From: an uncultured Prevotellaceae bacterium | GTDB lineage: Bacteria; Bacteroidota; Bacteroidia; Bacteroidales; Bacteroidaceae | Assembly: GCA_902770635.1 (NCBI GenBank) | Contig: CACXTX010000001.1 | Span: 48,808-112,807, forward strand | DNA: 64,000 nt | Direction: 5' to 3' | Shown: in pieces, positions 51,064 to 59,154 of the stretch | Position numbering within the stretch: the stretch's first letter is position 1 | Layout of the letters: each line of letters opens with the position of its first letter | Notes under the pieces: generated by a model | The model's database searches: none | Seen by the model: the letters and a program-made list of their open reading frames with translations, nothing else | What the model was told of the DNA's origin: nothing | Program-made: the position numbers and the translations under genes

Positions 51064-51753
51064 ATGGGAGAAAGAATAAAAAAGCTCAAGAAAATAAGAA
51101 TTCATCGTGAAGGCACCAACGAGTTGACACTTAGCATGATTGCTTTGGGCGTTATCGGTGCCTTGCTTTGGACCTATATCGACAACAAAATTCCATTCTG
51201 GGCATTCGTCCTCGTGTTCGGTACTATTTGGGCAATAGCCCTTAACTTCTATCGCTGTCCTATCCGCTACTTCAATGGCGATTCCGACAAGTTAGTCGTA
51301 GCCCCTGCTGATGGTAAGATTGTGGTGATTGAAGAAGTGGAGGAGAACACTTATTTCCATGACAAACGACTCATGATTTCCATCTTCATGAGCCCATGGA
51401 ACGTTCATGCCAATTGGTTCCCCGTAGATGGCAAAGTGAAATTCGTAGAACACTTCAATGGCAATTACCATAAGGCCTGGTTGCCGAAAGCCAGCGAGGA
51501 GAACGAACATGCCGACATTATGATAGAGACTCCCGACGGACAAGAGGTGCTGGTACGACAGATTGCCGGAGCCCTCGCCCGCCGCATCGTCACCTATGCC
51601 AAGGCAGAAGAAGAGTGCTATATTGACGAGCATTTAGGCTTTATTAAGCTGGGTTCTCGCGTGGATGTCTATCTTCCCTTGACCTCCAAGGCTTGTGTCA
51701 CGATGAACCAGCCCACTACTGGCGATCAGACCGTAATAGCAAAATTAGCATGA
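51064..51753 (+). CDS. psd: phosphatidylserine decarboxylase proenzyme
   Basis: A 229-residue enzyme of the short, archaeal-like Psd subfamily that makes phosphatidylethanolamine. Two hydrophobic segments lie at ~25-60. Catalytic stretches are [37 protein letters not shown] and, near the C-terminus, the [15 protein letters not shown] self-cleavage site (GS, giving the pyruvoyl subunit). The ATG at 51064 follows the promoter and an A-rich leader. The TGA overlaps the pssA ATG (ATGA). Confidence 0.94.
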   Translation: MGERIKKLKKIRIHREGTNELTLSMIALGVIGALLWTYIDNKIPFWAFVLVFGTIWAIALNFYRCPIRYFNGDSDKLVVAPADGKIVVIEEVEENTYFHDKRLMISIFMSPWNVHANWFPVDGKVKFVEHFNGNYHKAWLPKASEENEHADIMIETPDGQEVLVRQIAGALARRIVTYAKAEEECYIDEHLGFIKLGSRVDVYLPLTSKACVTMNQPTTGDQTVIAKLA

Positions 51754-52421
51754 AGCAGCATATTCCTAACACGATTACCTGCCTGAACCTGATTTCAGGC
51801 TGCATAGCCACCTATATTGCTTTCCAAGGTGAGTATAAAACCGCATTGCTATTCATCGTCATAGGAGCAGTCTTTGACTTCTTCGACGGTATGACGGCCC
51901 GCCTGCTTCACGTCAGTTCCCCCATTGGTAAAGAACTCGACTCGCTGGCCGACTGCATCACCTTCGGTTTTGCACCGTCAGCTATCGTATTCCAGTATAT
52001 GTCACAATTTGATGCTCGTAGTCCTCTATTTGCATTTGTCATGGTTGCTTTCTCAGCCTTGCGACTGGCAAAGTTCAATCTCGACGAGCGGCAGGCTTTG
52101 GGATTCATCGGACTCCCTACCCCTGCAAATGCACTGTTCTGGGGTTCGCTCATTGCTGGACTCGGTAGCTCTACACCTCATATATATACTGTGGCATTAG
52201 TGGGAATCTTTGTTAGCAGCTATCTGCTGGTCAGCGAGATTCCGATGTTTGCCCTGAAGTTCAAGACGTGGGGCTGGAAGGGCAACGAAGTGAAGTACAT
52301 CTTCCTGCTGACGTGTATCCCACTGTTGCTGTTCTTTGGTATCAGCGGACTAGCAGCGTGTATAGCGTGGTATGTCATCCTCTCAGTCATCAACTCCCAT
52401 TTCTTTTCTAAAGACTTCTAA
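51750..52421 (+). CDS. pssA: CDP-diacylglycerol--serine O-phosphatidyltransferase
   Basis: A 223-residue membrane enzyme making phosphatidylserine, the substrate of the Psd encoded just upstream. The CDP-alcohol phosphotransferase signature DG-x2-AR-x8-G-x3-D-x3-D is complete in [20 protein letters not shown] followed by SLAD. About seven hydrophobic segments. The ATG at 51750 overlaps the psd stop by 4 nt, coupling consecutive steps of phosphatidylethanolamine synthesis. Confidence 0.95.
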   Translation: MKQHIPNTITCLNLISGCIATYIAFQGEYKTALLFIVIGAVFDFFDGMTARLLHVSSPIGKELDSLADCITFGFAPSAIVFQYMSQFDARSPLFAFVMVAFSALRLAKFNLDERQALGFIGLPTPANALFWGSLIAGLGSSTPHIYTVALVGIFVSSYLLVSEIPMFALKFKTWGWKGNEVKYIFLLTCIPLLLFFGISGLAACIAWYVILSVINSHFFSKDF

Positions 52422-52461
52422 GTATCCTTCTCTAAACCCTCATCTCTAAACGATATCACCA

Positions 52462-52824
52462 ATGTTAAAAGGCATTTTGGGCTTTCTGCTCTTTCTCTTT
52501 TTCCTCTTCATCCTCATTTTGATGCTGACGGGCGGATTCATCCTTAAAAAGATAAGAGAATTCCGCAAAGCCGTCCAGGATGCAGCAGACCAGCAAGCTT
52601 TTAACTATCGTACGGAGACAGGCCGTAGGCGCCAGCAATACAGTAGTCGCACTCAAAACTCCCAACAGGCACAGGGTGCTCAACGGGAATACCAGTCAAC
52701 CACCCGTCATACTCGGACAGAGACGGGCGAGACTATTATAGACAATCGCCATCAAGAGCGTGAAAACAAGAAGATTTTCGACGACTCTGATGGCGAATAT
52801 GTTGACTTCGTTGAGGAACGCTAA
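52462..52824 (+). CDS. DUF4834 small membrane protein
   Basis: 120 residues: an N-terminal Phe/Leu-rich membrane helix (GILGFLLFLFFLFILILMLT), then a polar, Gln/Arg/Thr-rich tail with little predicted structure, ending in acidic YVDFVEER. This matches DUF4834, which follows pssA in Bacteroidales. Function is unknown; position suggests a link to membrane lipid synthesis. It begins 40 nt after pssA. Confidence 0.83.
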   Translation: MLKGILGFLLFLFFLFILILMLTGGFILKKIREFRKAVQDAADQQAFNYRTETGRRRQQYSSRTQNSQQAQGAQREYQSTTRHTRTETGETIIDNRHQERENKKIFDDSDGEYVDFVEER

Positions 52825-52825
52825 T

Positions 52826-52861
52826 TACTCATTATGAATTATGAATTATGCATTATGAATT
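52826..52861. repeat. ATTATGAATTATGAATTATG tract
   Basis: Four ATTATGA/ATTATGC words fill the gap between the convergent DUF4834 and pyrH genes. Confidence 0.75.
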
Positions 52862-53570
52862 AAGTATGCACTAACGTTCCTATCTCCTCTCCATCCATTA
52901 CTTTCTTCAGGTTACCCACGACATCCATGTTAAACACATATATAGGCAGGTTGTTGTCTGAACACATGCAGATAGCCGTGAGGTCCATCACCTTCAAGCC
53001 GCGTGCCAACACCTCCTTATAGGTAATCGCATCAAACTTAGTAGCTGTAGGATCCTTTTCAGGGTCAGCCGTATAGATACCATCCACACGAGTACCCTTC
53101 AACATCACATCAGCCTCGATTTCGATACCACGCAGCGAAGAACCTGTATCTGTGGTAAAGTAAGGAGAACCCGTTCCTGCCGAGAAGATACAGACATAGC
53201 CTGCCTCCATCGCCTCAATGGCTTTCCACTTCGTATAAAACTCACCAATAGGCTCCATACGGATAGCCGTCAACACCTTGTTTTTCACACCAATGGCTCC
53301 CAGTGCTGACGATAGTGCCAACGAGTTGATGACCGTCGCACACATACCCATCTGGTCACCCTTCACACGGTCAAAGCCTTTCTGCGAACCAGACAATCCT
53401 CGGAAGATGTTGCCACCACCGATAACGATGCCAATCTGTACACCCATCTCGCACACCTCCTTAATCTGACGAGCATAGTCACTCAGGCGTTCTGGGTCAA
53501 TGCCAAAGCCTTGCTTACCCATCAAGCTCTCACCCGAAAGCTTCAATAGAATTCTTTTAAATCGTGCCAT
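52860..53570 (-). CDS. pyrH: UMP kinase
   Basis: A 236-residue amino-acid-kinase-fold enzyme converting UMP to UDP. Motifs: RILLKLSGESLMGKQGFGID, IGIVIGGGNIFRG, GTGSPYFTTDTGSSLRGIEI and VDGIYTADPEKDPTATKFD. Normal length. It is 9 nt downstream of birA on the minus strand, so probably co-transcribed with it. Confidence 0.96.
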   Translation of the reverse strand: MARFKRILLKLSGESLMGKQGFGIDPERLSDYARQIKEVCEMGVQIGIVIGGGNIFRGLSGSQKGFDRVKGDQMGMCATVINSLALSSALGAIGVKNKVLTAIRMEPIGEFYTKWKAIEAMEAGYVCIFSAGTGSPYFTTDTGSSLRGIEIEADVMLKGTRVDGIYTADPEKDPTATKFDAITYKEVLARGLKVMDLTAICMCSDNNLPIYVFNMDVVGNLKKVMDGEEIGTLVHT

Positions 53571-53579
53571 ATACCTTAT

Positions 53580-54281
53580 TTATATAATAAATGAAACTTC
53601 TTTAAATGCATAGCGGCGCTCCTTGCCTTCTTCGTCTCGCAGCAACAAGTACCCATCGTCCTCCACATCCATGATCTCTGCCATAAAAGCACCGTCCTTG
53701 TCGGCATAAGGATGAAAACCCTTATGGCGATAGAGCATAGAGAGATACTGAGCCTTCACATCCTTGTTCCAATAGTGGTCCAATGCCTTCAAGATGTCGT
53801 TCAGCAACTGCTCGCGGTCTGTCGTCTGCTCACAAATCTGCCATAGCGACACCGGATTGGGTGCATCACTATGGAACTGGCGCTGGTTCACGTTCAGGCC
53901 TACCCCCACAATACTGTCGCGGATATGACTCCCCTTCAACCGGTTTTCTATCAATATCCCACCAATCTTGGCATTACGCCAATAGATATCATTAGGCCAC
54001 TTGATGCTCAGGTCACCAATCCGTTCTCCCAAAGCCTCACAGATAGCTAAAGACACTTGCATGGAAATAGCGAATTGCCTGTTGGCAGGGATATTCCGGG
54101 GGTGCAGCAACATGGAGAACAGCAAGTTCTTTCCTCGCTCCGACTCCCACGTATTCTTTCCCTGCCCGCGGCCTGCCGTCTGGTAATCAGCCCATACCAC
54201 CACATCATCATCCCCACCCTGTTCACGAAGCCAGCGGTTGGTAGAATCCGTCTCGTCGATATGGATGATCTTCCATTCCAT
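53580..54281 (-). CDS. birA: biotin--[acetyl-CoA-carboxylase] ligase
   Basis: A 233-residue class I biotin protein ligase without the N-terminal helix-turn-helix of E. coli BirA, so no repressor role is expected. Catalytic segments: HIDETDSTNRWLREQG, ADYQTAGRGQGKNTWESERG (biotinyl-AMP loop), LSIKWPNDIYWRNAKIGGIL and IVGVGLNVNQRQF. The C-terminal SH3-like domain is present. Its -7 box ends 4 nt before the ATG. Confidence 0.94.
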   Translation of the reverse strand: MEWKIIHIDETDSTNRWLREQGGDDDVVVWADYQTAGRGQGKNTWESERGKNLLFSMLLHPRNIPANRQFAISMQVSLAICEALGERIGDLSIKWPNDIYWRNAKIGGILIENRLKGSHIRDSIVGVGLNVNQRQFHSDAPNPVSLWQICEQTTDREQLLNDILKALDHYWNKDVKAQYLSMLYRHKGFHPYADKDGAFMAEIMDVEDDGYLLLRDEEGKERRYAFKEVSFII

Positions 54282-54285
54282 GTTG

Positions 54286-54293
54286 CAAAGTTA
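54286..54293 (-). promoter_or_regulatory. -7 promoter box for birA-pyrH, leaderless spacing
   Basis: The minus strand reads TAACTTTG, only 4 nt before the birA ATG, so transcription would begin at or next to the start codon. Confidence 0.6.
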
Positions 54294-54667
54294 CGGAAAA
54301 AGTCTGTAACGAAAGACTGATTTTGGAGAATTAACGCAGAAACCTTGTAAATAAAAGGCAATCAAGGGAAAAATGAGGAAATTCAGTTTTAGGCTGAATG
54401 CAAATTTGGGTGGAATAAAGAAGTAGTTAGGTTTCTTATCCGGACTCGGCTATGCCGCTTCGCTCGTCGAAGTTACGCTACGCGCTTGGCTCGTCCAAGA
54501 ACCCGCGAGACGGTCTTGGGAGCCAGTAAAATTCGTTAATCGGATAGGCACCTCTCTGCAAAGGTACGACAATTATTTGAGATGAACAAATCAGGTCAAC
54601 CGTATTAAAAAAGCTAAAACAGGAATAAAAAAACAAGGAATAATTAGTTTGTTATTCTAAAAATAGC
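54294..54667. other. 374-bp intergenic region with GC-rich hairpin-prone block
   Basis: A/T-rich DNA with a distinct block at ~54444-54515 (GGACTCGGCTATGCCGCTTC and following, with TACGCTACGCGC and GCTTGGCTCGTCC words). The block is more GC-rich than its surroundings and can form several small hairpins. Similar GCGAAGC/GTAGCGC words occur at 20698-20732. No ORF is supported. Confidence 0.5.
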
Positions 54668-54675
54668 TATCTTTG
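54668..54675 (+). promoter_or_regulatory. -7 promoter box for the AbiE operon, leaderless spacing
   Basis: TATCTTTG ends 4 nt before an ATG at 54680. Confidence 0.65.
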
Positions 54676-54723
54676 CATCATGATTACGGATTCACATCGG
54701 CTGTAGCATCCTTGTTTCCTGAA

Positions 54724-55278
54724 ATGAAAGCTGGAAATCAGAAGGTGCGTAATCTTGAAGCGGCTGGTCAAATCATCCGTCTTAAAAAAGGGCTTTATGT
54801 AGTCAGCCCGAAGGTGTCGCGAGTGGCTCTGTCAACCGAGTTGATAGCGAACCATCTCTATGCCCCCTCGTATGTATCTAAGCAGACGGCCCTGCGTTAT
54901 TACGGACTAATTCCCGAAGCTGTATTTACTACACAGTCAATGACCGTAAAGCATTCCCGCAACTTCGAAACACCCGTCGGACGCTTCGAATATCAGAGCA
55001 TAGCACGTGAGGCATTCTCTATCGGCATCACATACATCAACAGACAAAGCTATTCTTTTCTGATTGCAACACCAGAGAAGGCTCTTTGCGACATGATAGC
55101 CAACTCGCCCAAGGTGAATCTTCGTTATCTGAAGGATGTAGAGATCTATCTCGAAGAGGACATCCGCATGGATATTGAAGACTTCAGAAACATGGATGTT
55201 ACAATCTTCGAGCACTACGCTCAGGCTGGCAAAAAGGCCAAGTCGGTTACTACCCTTATAAAATATCTTAGGAAATGA
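54724..55278 (+). CDS. AbiEi-type antitoxin (type IV TA), 5' end apparently frameshifted
   Basis: The clear frame runs to 55278 (184 residues from the internal ATG at 54724). An N-terminal winged-helix part (KVRNLEAAGQIIRLKKGLYV) is followed by the AbiEi C-terminal domain (YVSKQTALRYYGLIPEAVFT, IATPEKALCDMI). The in-frame sequence continues upstream of 54724 without an ATG. The well-placed ATG at 54680, 4 nt after the -7 box, is one base out of frame: adding one T near 54692 would give MITDFTSAVASLFPEMKAGN and a complete protein. This is either a sequence error, a real frameshift, or a start at 54724. The stop overlaps the toxin ATG (ATGA). Confidence 0.75.
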   Translation: MKAGNQKVRNLEAAGQIIRLKKGLYVVSPKVSRVALSTELIANHLYAPSYVSKQTALRYYGLIPEAVFTTQSMTVKHSRNFETPVGRFEYQSIAREAFSIGITYINRQSYSFLIATPEKALCDMIANSPKVNLRYLKDVEIYLEEDIRMDIEDFRNMDVTIFEHYAQAGKKAKSVTTLIKYLRK

Positions 55279-56105
55279 GTACAAACGAAATATTCAACCA
55301 GATGCTGTCTGCCTATGATTTGACGACAGAACAGAAGAAACGCAATGCCGCATTCGAGGTCAACCAGCAGATAATCCTGGCAGGACTCTATAATGGCGGA
55401 TTCTTTAACGAGGCAGCCTTTTATGGCGGCACCTGCTTACGCATATTCCATGGATTGCAACGATTTTCCGAGGATATGGATTTCTCTCTCCTGACACCTA
55501 ACGAGAGATTTGACTTCACTCAGTACTTCCAACCCATCATTGACCAGTTTGCCCTTGTCGGTCGTGATGTTGAAATCAAAAAGAAGGACAAAAAAAGCTT
55601 TGGAAAGGTGGAATCCGCTTTCTTAAAGGACAATACTGATGTGTTTGATGTTACCTTCCAGACCGAGAAATCGATCAAGATCAAAATAGAGGTTGACACC
55701 CAACCGCCTATGAAGTTCAATACTGAGCAGAAGTTGCTCCTGCTGCCAGAGTCGTTCATGACGCGTTGTTTCACCCTGCCGGACCTCTTTGCAGGTAAGA
55801 TGCACGCTCTGGTCTATCGAGCATGGAAGAACCGTGTAAAGGGTCGTGACTGGTATGACTTCGAGTGGTACGTCCGCCATAACATCCCACTTGACTTCAC
55901 ACATCTTCATGAGCGAGCGATAGAATTCAATAATGAGGATATCACCAAGGATTCATTCCTTGAAAAGCTGAACGAACGTCTTGCCACGGCAGATATCAAT
56001 CAGGTAAAGGCAGACGTCCTGCCATTTATCCGCAATCCCAAGGAAATGGGCATCTGGTCAAATGACTATTTCCTGCAACTCGCTCAAATGATCAGATTTG
56101 AATGA
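55275..56105 (+). CDS. AbiEii/AbiGii-type nucleotidyltransferase toxin
   Basis: A 276-residue nucleotidyltransferase-fold protein. The catalytic motif is FYGGTCLRIFHGLQRFSEDM, continuing DFSL (GG-T-x9-16-R-x-S-x-D-x-D type), with PDLFAGKMHALVYR and a later KGRDWYDFEWYV. Members of this family modify the tRNA 3' end (MenT) or other targets and form type IV toxin-antitoxin systems with AbiEi. The overlap with the antitoxin gene (ATGA) supports the pairing. Confidence 0.87.
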   Translation: MSTNEIFNQMLSAYDLTTEQKKRNAAFEVNQQIILAGLYNGGFFNEAAFYGGTCLRIFHGLQRFSEDMDFSLLTPNERFDFTQYFQPIIDQFALVGRDVEIKKKDKKSFGKVESAFLKDNTDVFDVTFQTEKSIKIKIEVDTQPPMKFNTEQKLLLLPESFMTRCFTLPDLFAGKMHALVYRAWKNRVKGRDWYDFEWYVRHNIPLDFTHLHERAIEFNNEDITKDSFLEKLNERLATADINQVKADVLPFIRNPKEMGIWSNDYFLQLAQMIRFE

Positions 56106-56253
56106 AAAGTAAAATGACATTGGATAATAATTGCCGTCAAAGGTAGCCGTGGGGACAGTCCCTTGTCACATAAGTAGTCACTCTCACAACCCCTGTTTTT
56201 ATCAAAAATGAGTAAAAAATGGGTGATTTCTTGTAGATGTCGAGAAATTTATA

Positions 56254-56261
56254 TATCTTTG
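56254..56261 (+). promoter_or_regulatory. -7 promoter box for tadA
   Basis: TATCTTTG with TTG 20 nt upstream; leader of ~90 nt to the ATG at 56360. Confidence 0.6.
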
Positions 56262-56324
56262 CTACATATTACTATAAAGTCCACGCTTATGACGCACGCA
56301 GGACATAGGGCTTATAAGAAAGTT

Positions 56325-56354
56325 GATCAAAGGAACCGTCCCTGTGATCTTTTT
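56325..56354 (+). promoter_or_regulatory. terminator-like hairpin in the tadA leader
   Basis: GATCA (56325-56329) pairs with TGATC (56345-56349), extended by three inner pairs after a mismatch, followed by TTTTT (56350-56354). It ends 5 nt before the tadA ATG. It may be an attenuator, or the terminator of a short leader RNA. Confidence 0.4.
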
Positions 56355-56359
56355 GCAAT

Positions 56360-56812
56360 ATGACAGCTGAAGAACAACAAAAAAAAGACGAGCAATACAT
56401 GCGGAAGGCATTAGCCGAGGCACAACAAGCCTTTGACGAAGGCGAAATACCCATTGGTGCCGTGGTGGTTTGCCAAGATCATGTCATTGCCCGTGCTCAT
56501 AATCTGACCGAAACACTGCACGACGTCACAGCCCATGCCGAGATGCAGGCCATCACCGCAGCAGCCAACGAGTTAGGGGGAAAATACCTGACCGATTGCA
56601 CCCTTTACGTCACGGTAGAGCCTTGCACCATGTGCGCCGGAGCCTTAGGGTGGAGCCAGATACCCCGTATTGTCTATGGCTGTCGCGACGAGAAGCGCGG
56701 CTATCACGACTACGCCCCTCATGCCTTACATCCCAAATGCAACGTAACAGGTGGCATCCTGGAAGAAGAATGCCGCCAACTGATGCAAGACTTCTTCAGA
56801 CAAAAGAGATAA
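56360..56812 (+). CDS. tadA: tRNA-specific adenosine-34 deaminase (nucleoside deaminase)
   Basis: A 150-residue cytidine-deaminase-fold enzyme with the zinc motif THAEMQ-like VTAHAEMQAITAA (His and catalytic Glu) and VTVEPCTMCAGALGW (two zinc Cys). GEIPIGAVVVCQD and the C-terminal ECRQLMQDFFRQKR helix fit TadA, which converts A34 to inosine in tRNA-Arg(ACG). A guanine deaminase is the main alternative, but the length and ending favour TadA. It has its own promoter and an odd leader hairpin. Confidence 0.9.
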   Translation: MTAEEQQKKDEQYMRKALAEAQQAFDEGEIPIGAVVVCQDHVIARAHNLTETLHDVTAHAEMQAITAAANELGGKYLTDCTLYVTVEPCTMCAGALGWSQIPRIVYGCRDEKRGYHDYAPHALHPKCNVTGGILEEECRQLMQDFFRQKR

Positions 56813-56890
56813 ATGTAACACGAATTTTAATTGGTGTCTCAAAACCAAATAGTGGTTACATTTTCATATTGCTCTTTATATAATAATGTA

Positions 56891-56898
56891 TAACTTTG
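56891..56898 (+). promoter_or_regulatory. -7 promoter box for the GH5 gene
   Basis: TAACTTTG with TTG 19 nt upstream; 30-nt leader. Confidence 0.7.
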
Positions 56899-56928
56899 CA
56901 GCACAAAACAAGTCATCATCAAAACAAA

Positions 56929-59151
56929 ATGAAAAGAAACATTATCACTTGGCTGATGTTGCTTGGCTGCATCACCATTTGGGCTCAAGGAGTAAAGCCG
57001 TTACCTACACTACATGTTGAAGGTCGCTGGTTGGTTGACAAGCATGGCAACCAGGTTGTATTACATGGTGTAATGGACACACCCAGCAACTATTTTAACG
57101 GAGGAAGATGGGAAGGTTCAAAGGCACGAGGTTGGTGGGACCATTATAATGAAACAGGTCGTGTCAATTGCTTGAACTACTTTGAAAAGTTGTTTGCTGG
57201 AATGGAACAAGCCAAGTGCAACGTGTTCCGTTTGCACATGGATCCAGCATGGACCAATGATGATAACATCACTGCTACAGGATTTACGAAAAACAGCGAG
57301 AATAAGACCGTAGATCCAAATGGACAAGTAGTGGACGGCGAGGCCAATATCTCGCATTTCAACGAGACTCTTTATAAGCATTGGTTGCCTACACTTTATT
57401 TAGAACTGGCCAAAAAGGCTATGAATCATGGGCTGTATGTGGTAGTTCGCCCACCGGGTGTCTGTCCTCATGACCTGAAGGTAGGTGACTACTATAACCA
57501 GTATCTCATGTTGATATGGGATATATTCTCTCAGAATGAATATGTCAAACAGCATGCAGGCCAAATCAGCATTGAGTTGGCCAATGAACCAGTCAGTGTC
57601 AAGAATGCACAGAACCAAGATGACCCCAAGGCGCTGCACGATTTCTTCCAGCCTATCGTTGACAAGATTCGCTCGAATGGTTTTACGGGTATCATTTGGG
57701 TACCAGGAACAGGTTGGCAGGCTAACTATACCAGCTATGCCCAATATCCCATTACAGGTAACAACATCGGCTATGCCGTACATGACTACAATGGCTGGTA
57801 CGGATGCGACGACAAGAACCTGAGTGCTTCTGACGTCCCTTCAGCCACACAACGCAAAATAGAACAGTTCCACAACCAAGTTCCCGTTGTTGGCACCAAT
57901 CCCGTAATGATCACAGAGATTGACTGGAGTCCCTTTAAGCCAGGAACAGGGCACTATAACGAACACGGCGACTGGGTAGAATCCAATTATGGCACTTGGG
58001 CTACAGGCCGCACATCGGTATGGGGTAATATTACCAAAGGCGTTTACGACTATTTTGGCAACGTTTCCATGACCCTTTCAGGTACCGGATGTCTTTTGGA
58101 TATTGATAATTTAATCAAAACAGGACAGGTTTCTCCCGCTTTTGACGGGTTGGAAGAAGCATGTGGAAAGGCCTGCATGGACTGGTATGCAGAATATTAC
58201 AAAGTAAACTGGCCCCATGCTGACGACGAGGCTGAGACGGGCGATGCATACACCCTTCAGAAGATAGAGGTCGAGCCTAATGAGATAGAGTTGATGGTTG
58301 GCGGAGAGCAACTTGTCAATTTGACAGCCACTTTTGTTGATGGACATACCAAGGACATTAGTGCTATTGCCACCTATACTGTCGATGATGCCACTGTAGC
58401 AAGTGTTACCAATGGAGTCATCAAGGCCCTGAAAGGTGGAAGCACCAAGATTACCGCTTCGTACAAGGCTCCTGTAGGCGACGAGAAACAGGTTGTTATC
58501 AATGTCAAGGTGAACAGTTTTGACGATTGGGCCACACTTACAAGTGCAACCGATCTTAACGGAAAGACCTTTGTCATCATGGGTGCCGAGGACAACAAGG
58601 TATTCTATGGTTCAGATAATCAAAACCTGAAATATGATGATGCAGGGGCTGTCCTCATGAACACCAATATTGTCGGTTACCAGTTTAAGGCAGAGAAAAT
58701 AACAATAGCAGGACATAGCAATTGTTATCTGTTGCGTATGATTACACTTACAGGTAGCGAATACTATGTATTTGGGAAACCTGGTTATCTAAACTCACAG
58801 GCGACAAAAGACTGGTGCTGCTTTATCCTTGGACTGACAAAGGGCAATGGTGAGGACATCGAGAATGGTGCTGTCTGGGACATTGACTATGTGGAAGGCA
58901 AAGGCTTTACCCTTAAGAATGTTGGAACAGGGCTTTACCTAAAGGATGCAACTCCTGCAAAATACGAAGCTCCAGCCTACTTCAACTTCCGCGTTGAGGG
59001 CTCCACATCTGGCATCACCACTATCCAGCGTGAGATAGAGAACGATGTGGTATATAACCTGCAGGGAGTCAAAGTTGGTACACGCAGTCAACTGAAGTCA
59101 CTTCCCCGCGGCATCTATATCATCGGAGGAAAGAAAGTGGTTATGAGATAA
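56929..59151 (+). CDS. secreted glycoside hydrolase family 5 enzyme with Ig-like domain and C-terminal sorting-type tail
   Basis: 740 residues. Signal peptide MKRNIITWLMLLGCITIWAQ. The GH5 TIM barrel (~25-410) has acid/base ISIELANEPVS and nucleophile PVMITEIDWSPF. A bacterial Ig-like (Big_2) domain (~435-525) contains IEVEPNEIELMVGGEQLVNL and VASVTNGVIKALKGGSTKIT. A further beta-rich region (~530-690) and a C-terminal ~45-residue segment (VVYNLQGVKVGTR ... LPRGIYIIGGKKVV) follow. That tail is the form common in Prevotella and resembles type IX sorting signals, fitting the porW/porX locus. Likely a beta-glucanase, mannanase or similar; substrate not resolved. Confidence 0.87.
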   Translation: MKRNIITWLMLLGCITIWAQGVKPLPTLHVEGRWLVDKHGNQVVLHGVMDTPSNYFNGGRWEGSKARGWWDHYNETGRVNCLNYFEKLFAGMEQAKCNVFRLHMDPAWTNDDNITATGFTKNSENKTVDPNGQVVDGEANISHFNETLYKHWLPTLYLELAKKAMNHGLYVVVRPPGVCPHDLKVGDYYNQYLMLIWDIFSQNEYVKQHAGQISIELANEPVSVKNAQNQDDPKALHDFFQPIVDKIRSNGFTGIIWVPGTGWQANYTSYAQYPITGNNIGYAVHDYNGWYGCDDKNLSASDVPSATQRKIEQFHNQVPVVGTNPVMITEIDWSPFKPGTGHYNEHGDWVESNYGTWATGRTSVWGNITKGVYDYFGNVSMTLSGTGCLLDIDNLIKTGQVSPAFDGLEEACGKACMDWYAEYYKVNWPHADDEAETGDAYTLQKIEVEPNEIELMVGGEQLVNLTATFVDGHTKDISAIATYTVDDATVASVTNGVIKALKGGSTKITASYKAPVGDEKQVVINVKVNSFDDWATLTSATDLNGKTFVIMGAEDNKVFYGSDNQNLKYDDAGAVLMNTNIVGYQFKAEKITIAGHSNCYLLRMITLTGSEYYVFGKPGYLNSQATKDWCCFILGLTKGNGEDIENGAVWDIDYVEGKGFTLKNVGTGLYLKDATPAKYEAPAYFNFRVEGSTSGITTIQREIENDVVYNLQGVKVGTRSQLKSLPRGIYIIGGKKVVMR

Positions 59152-59154
59152 GAA

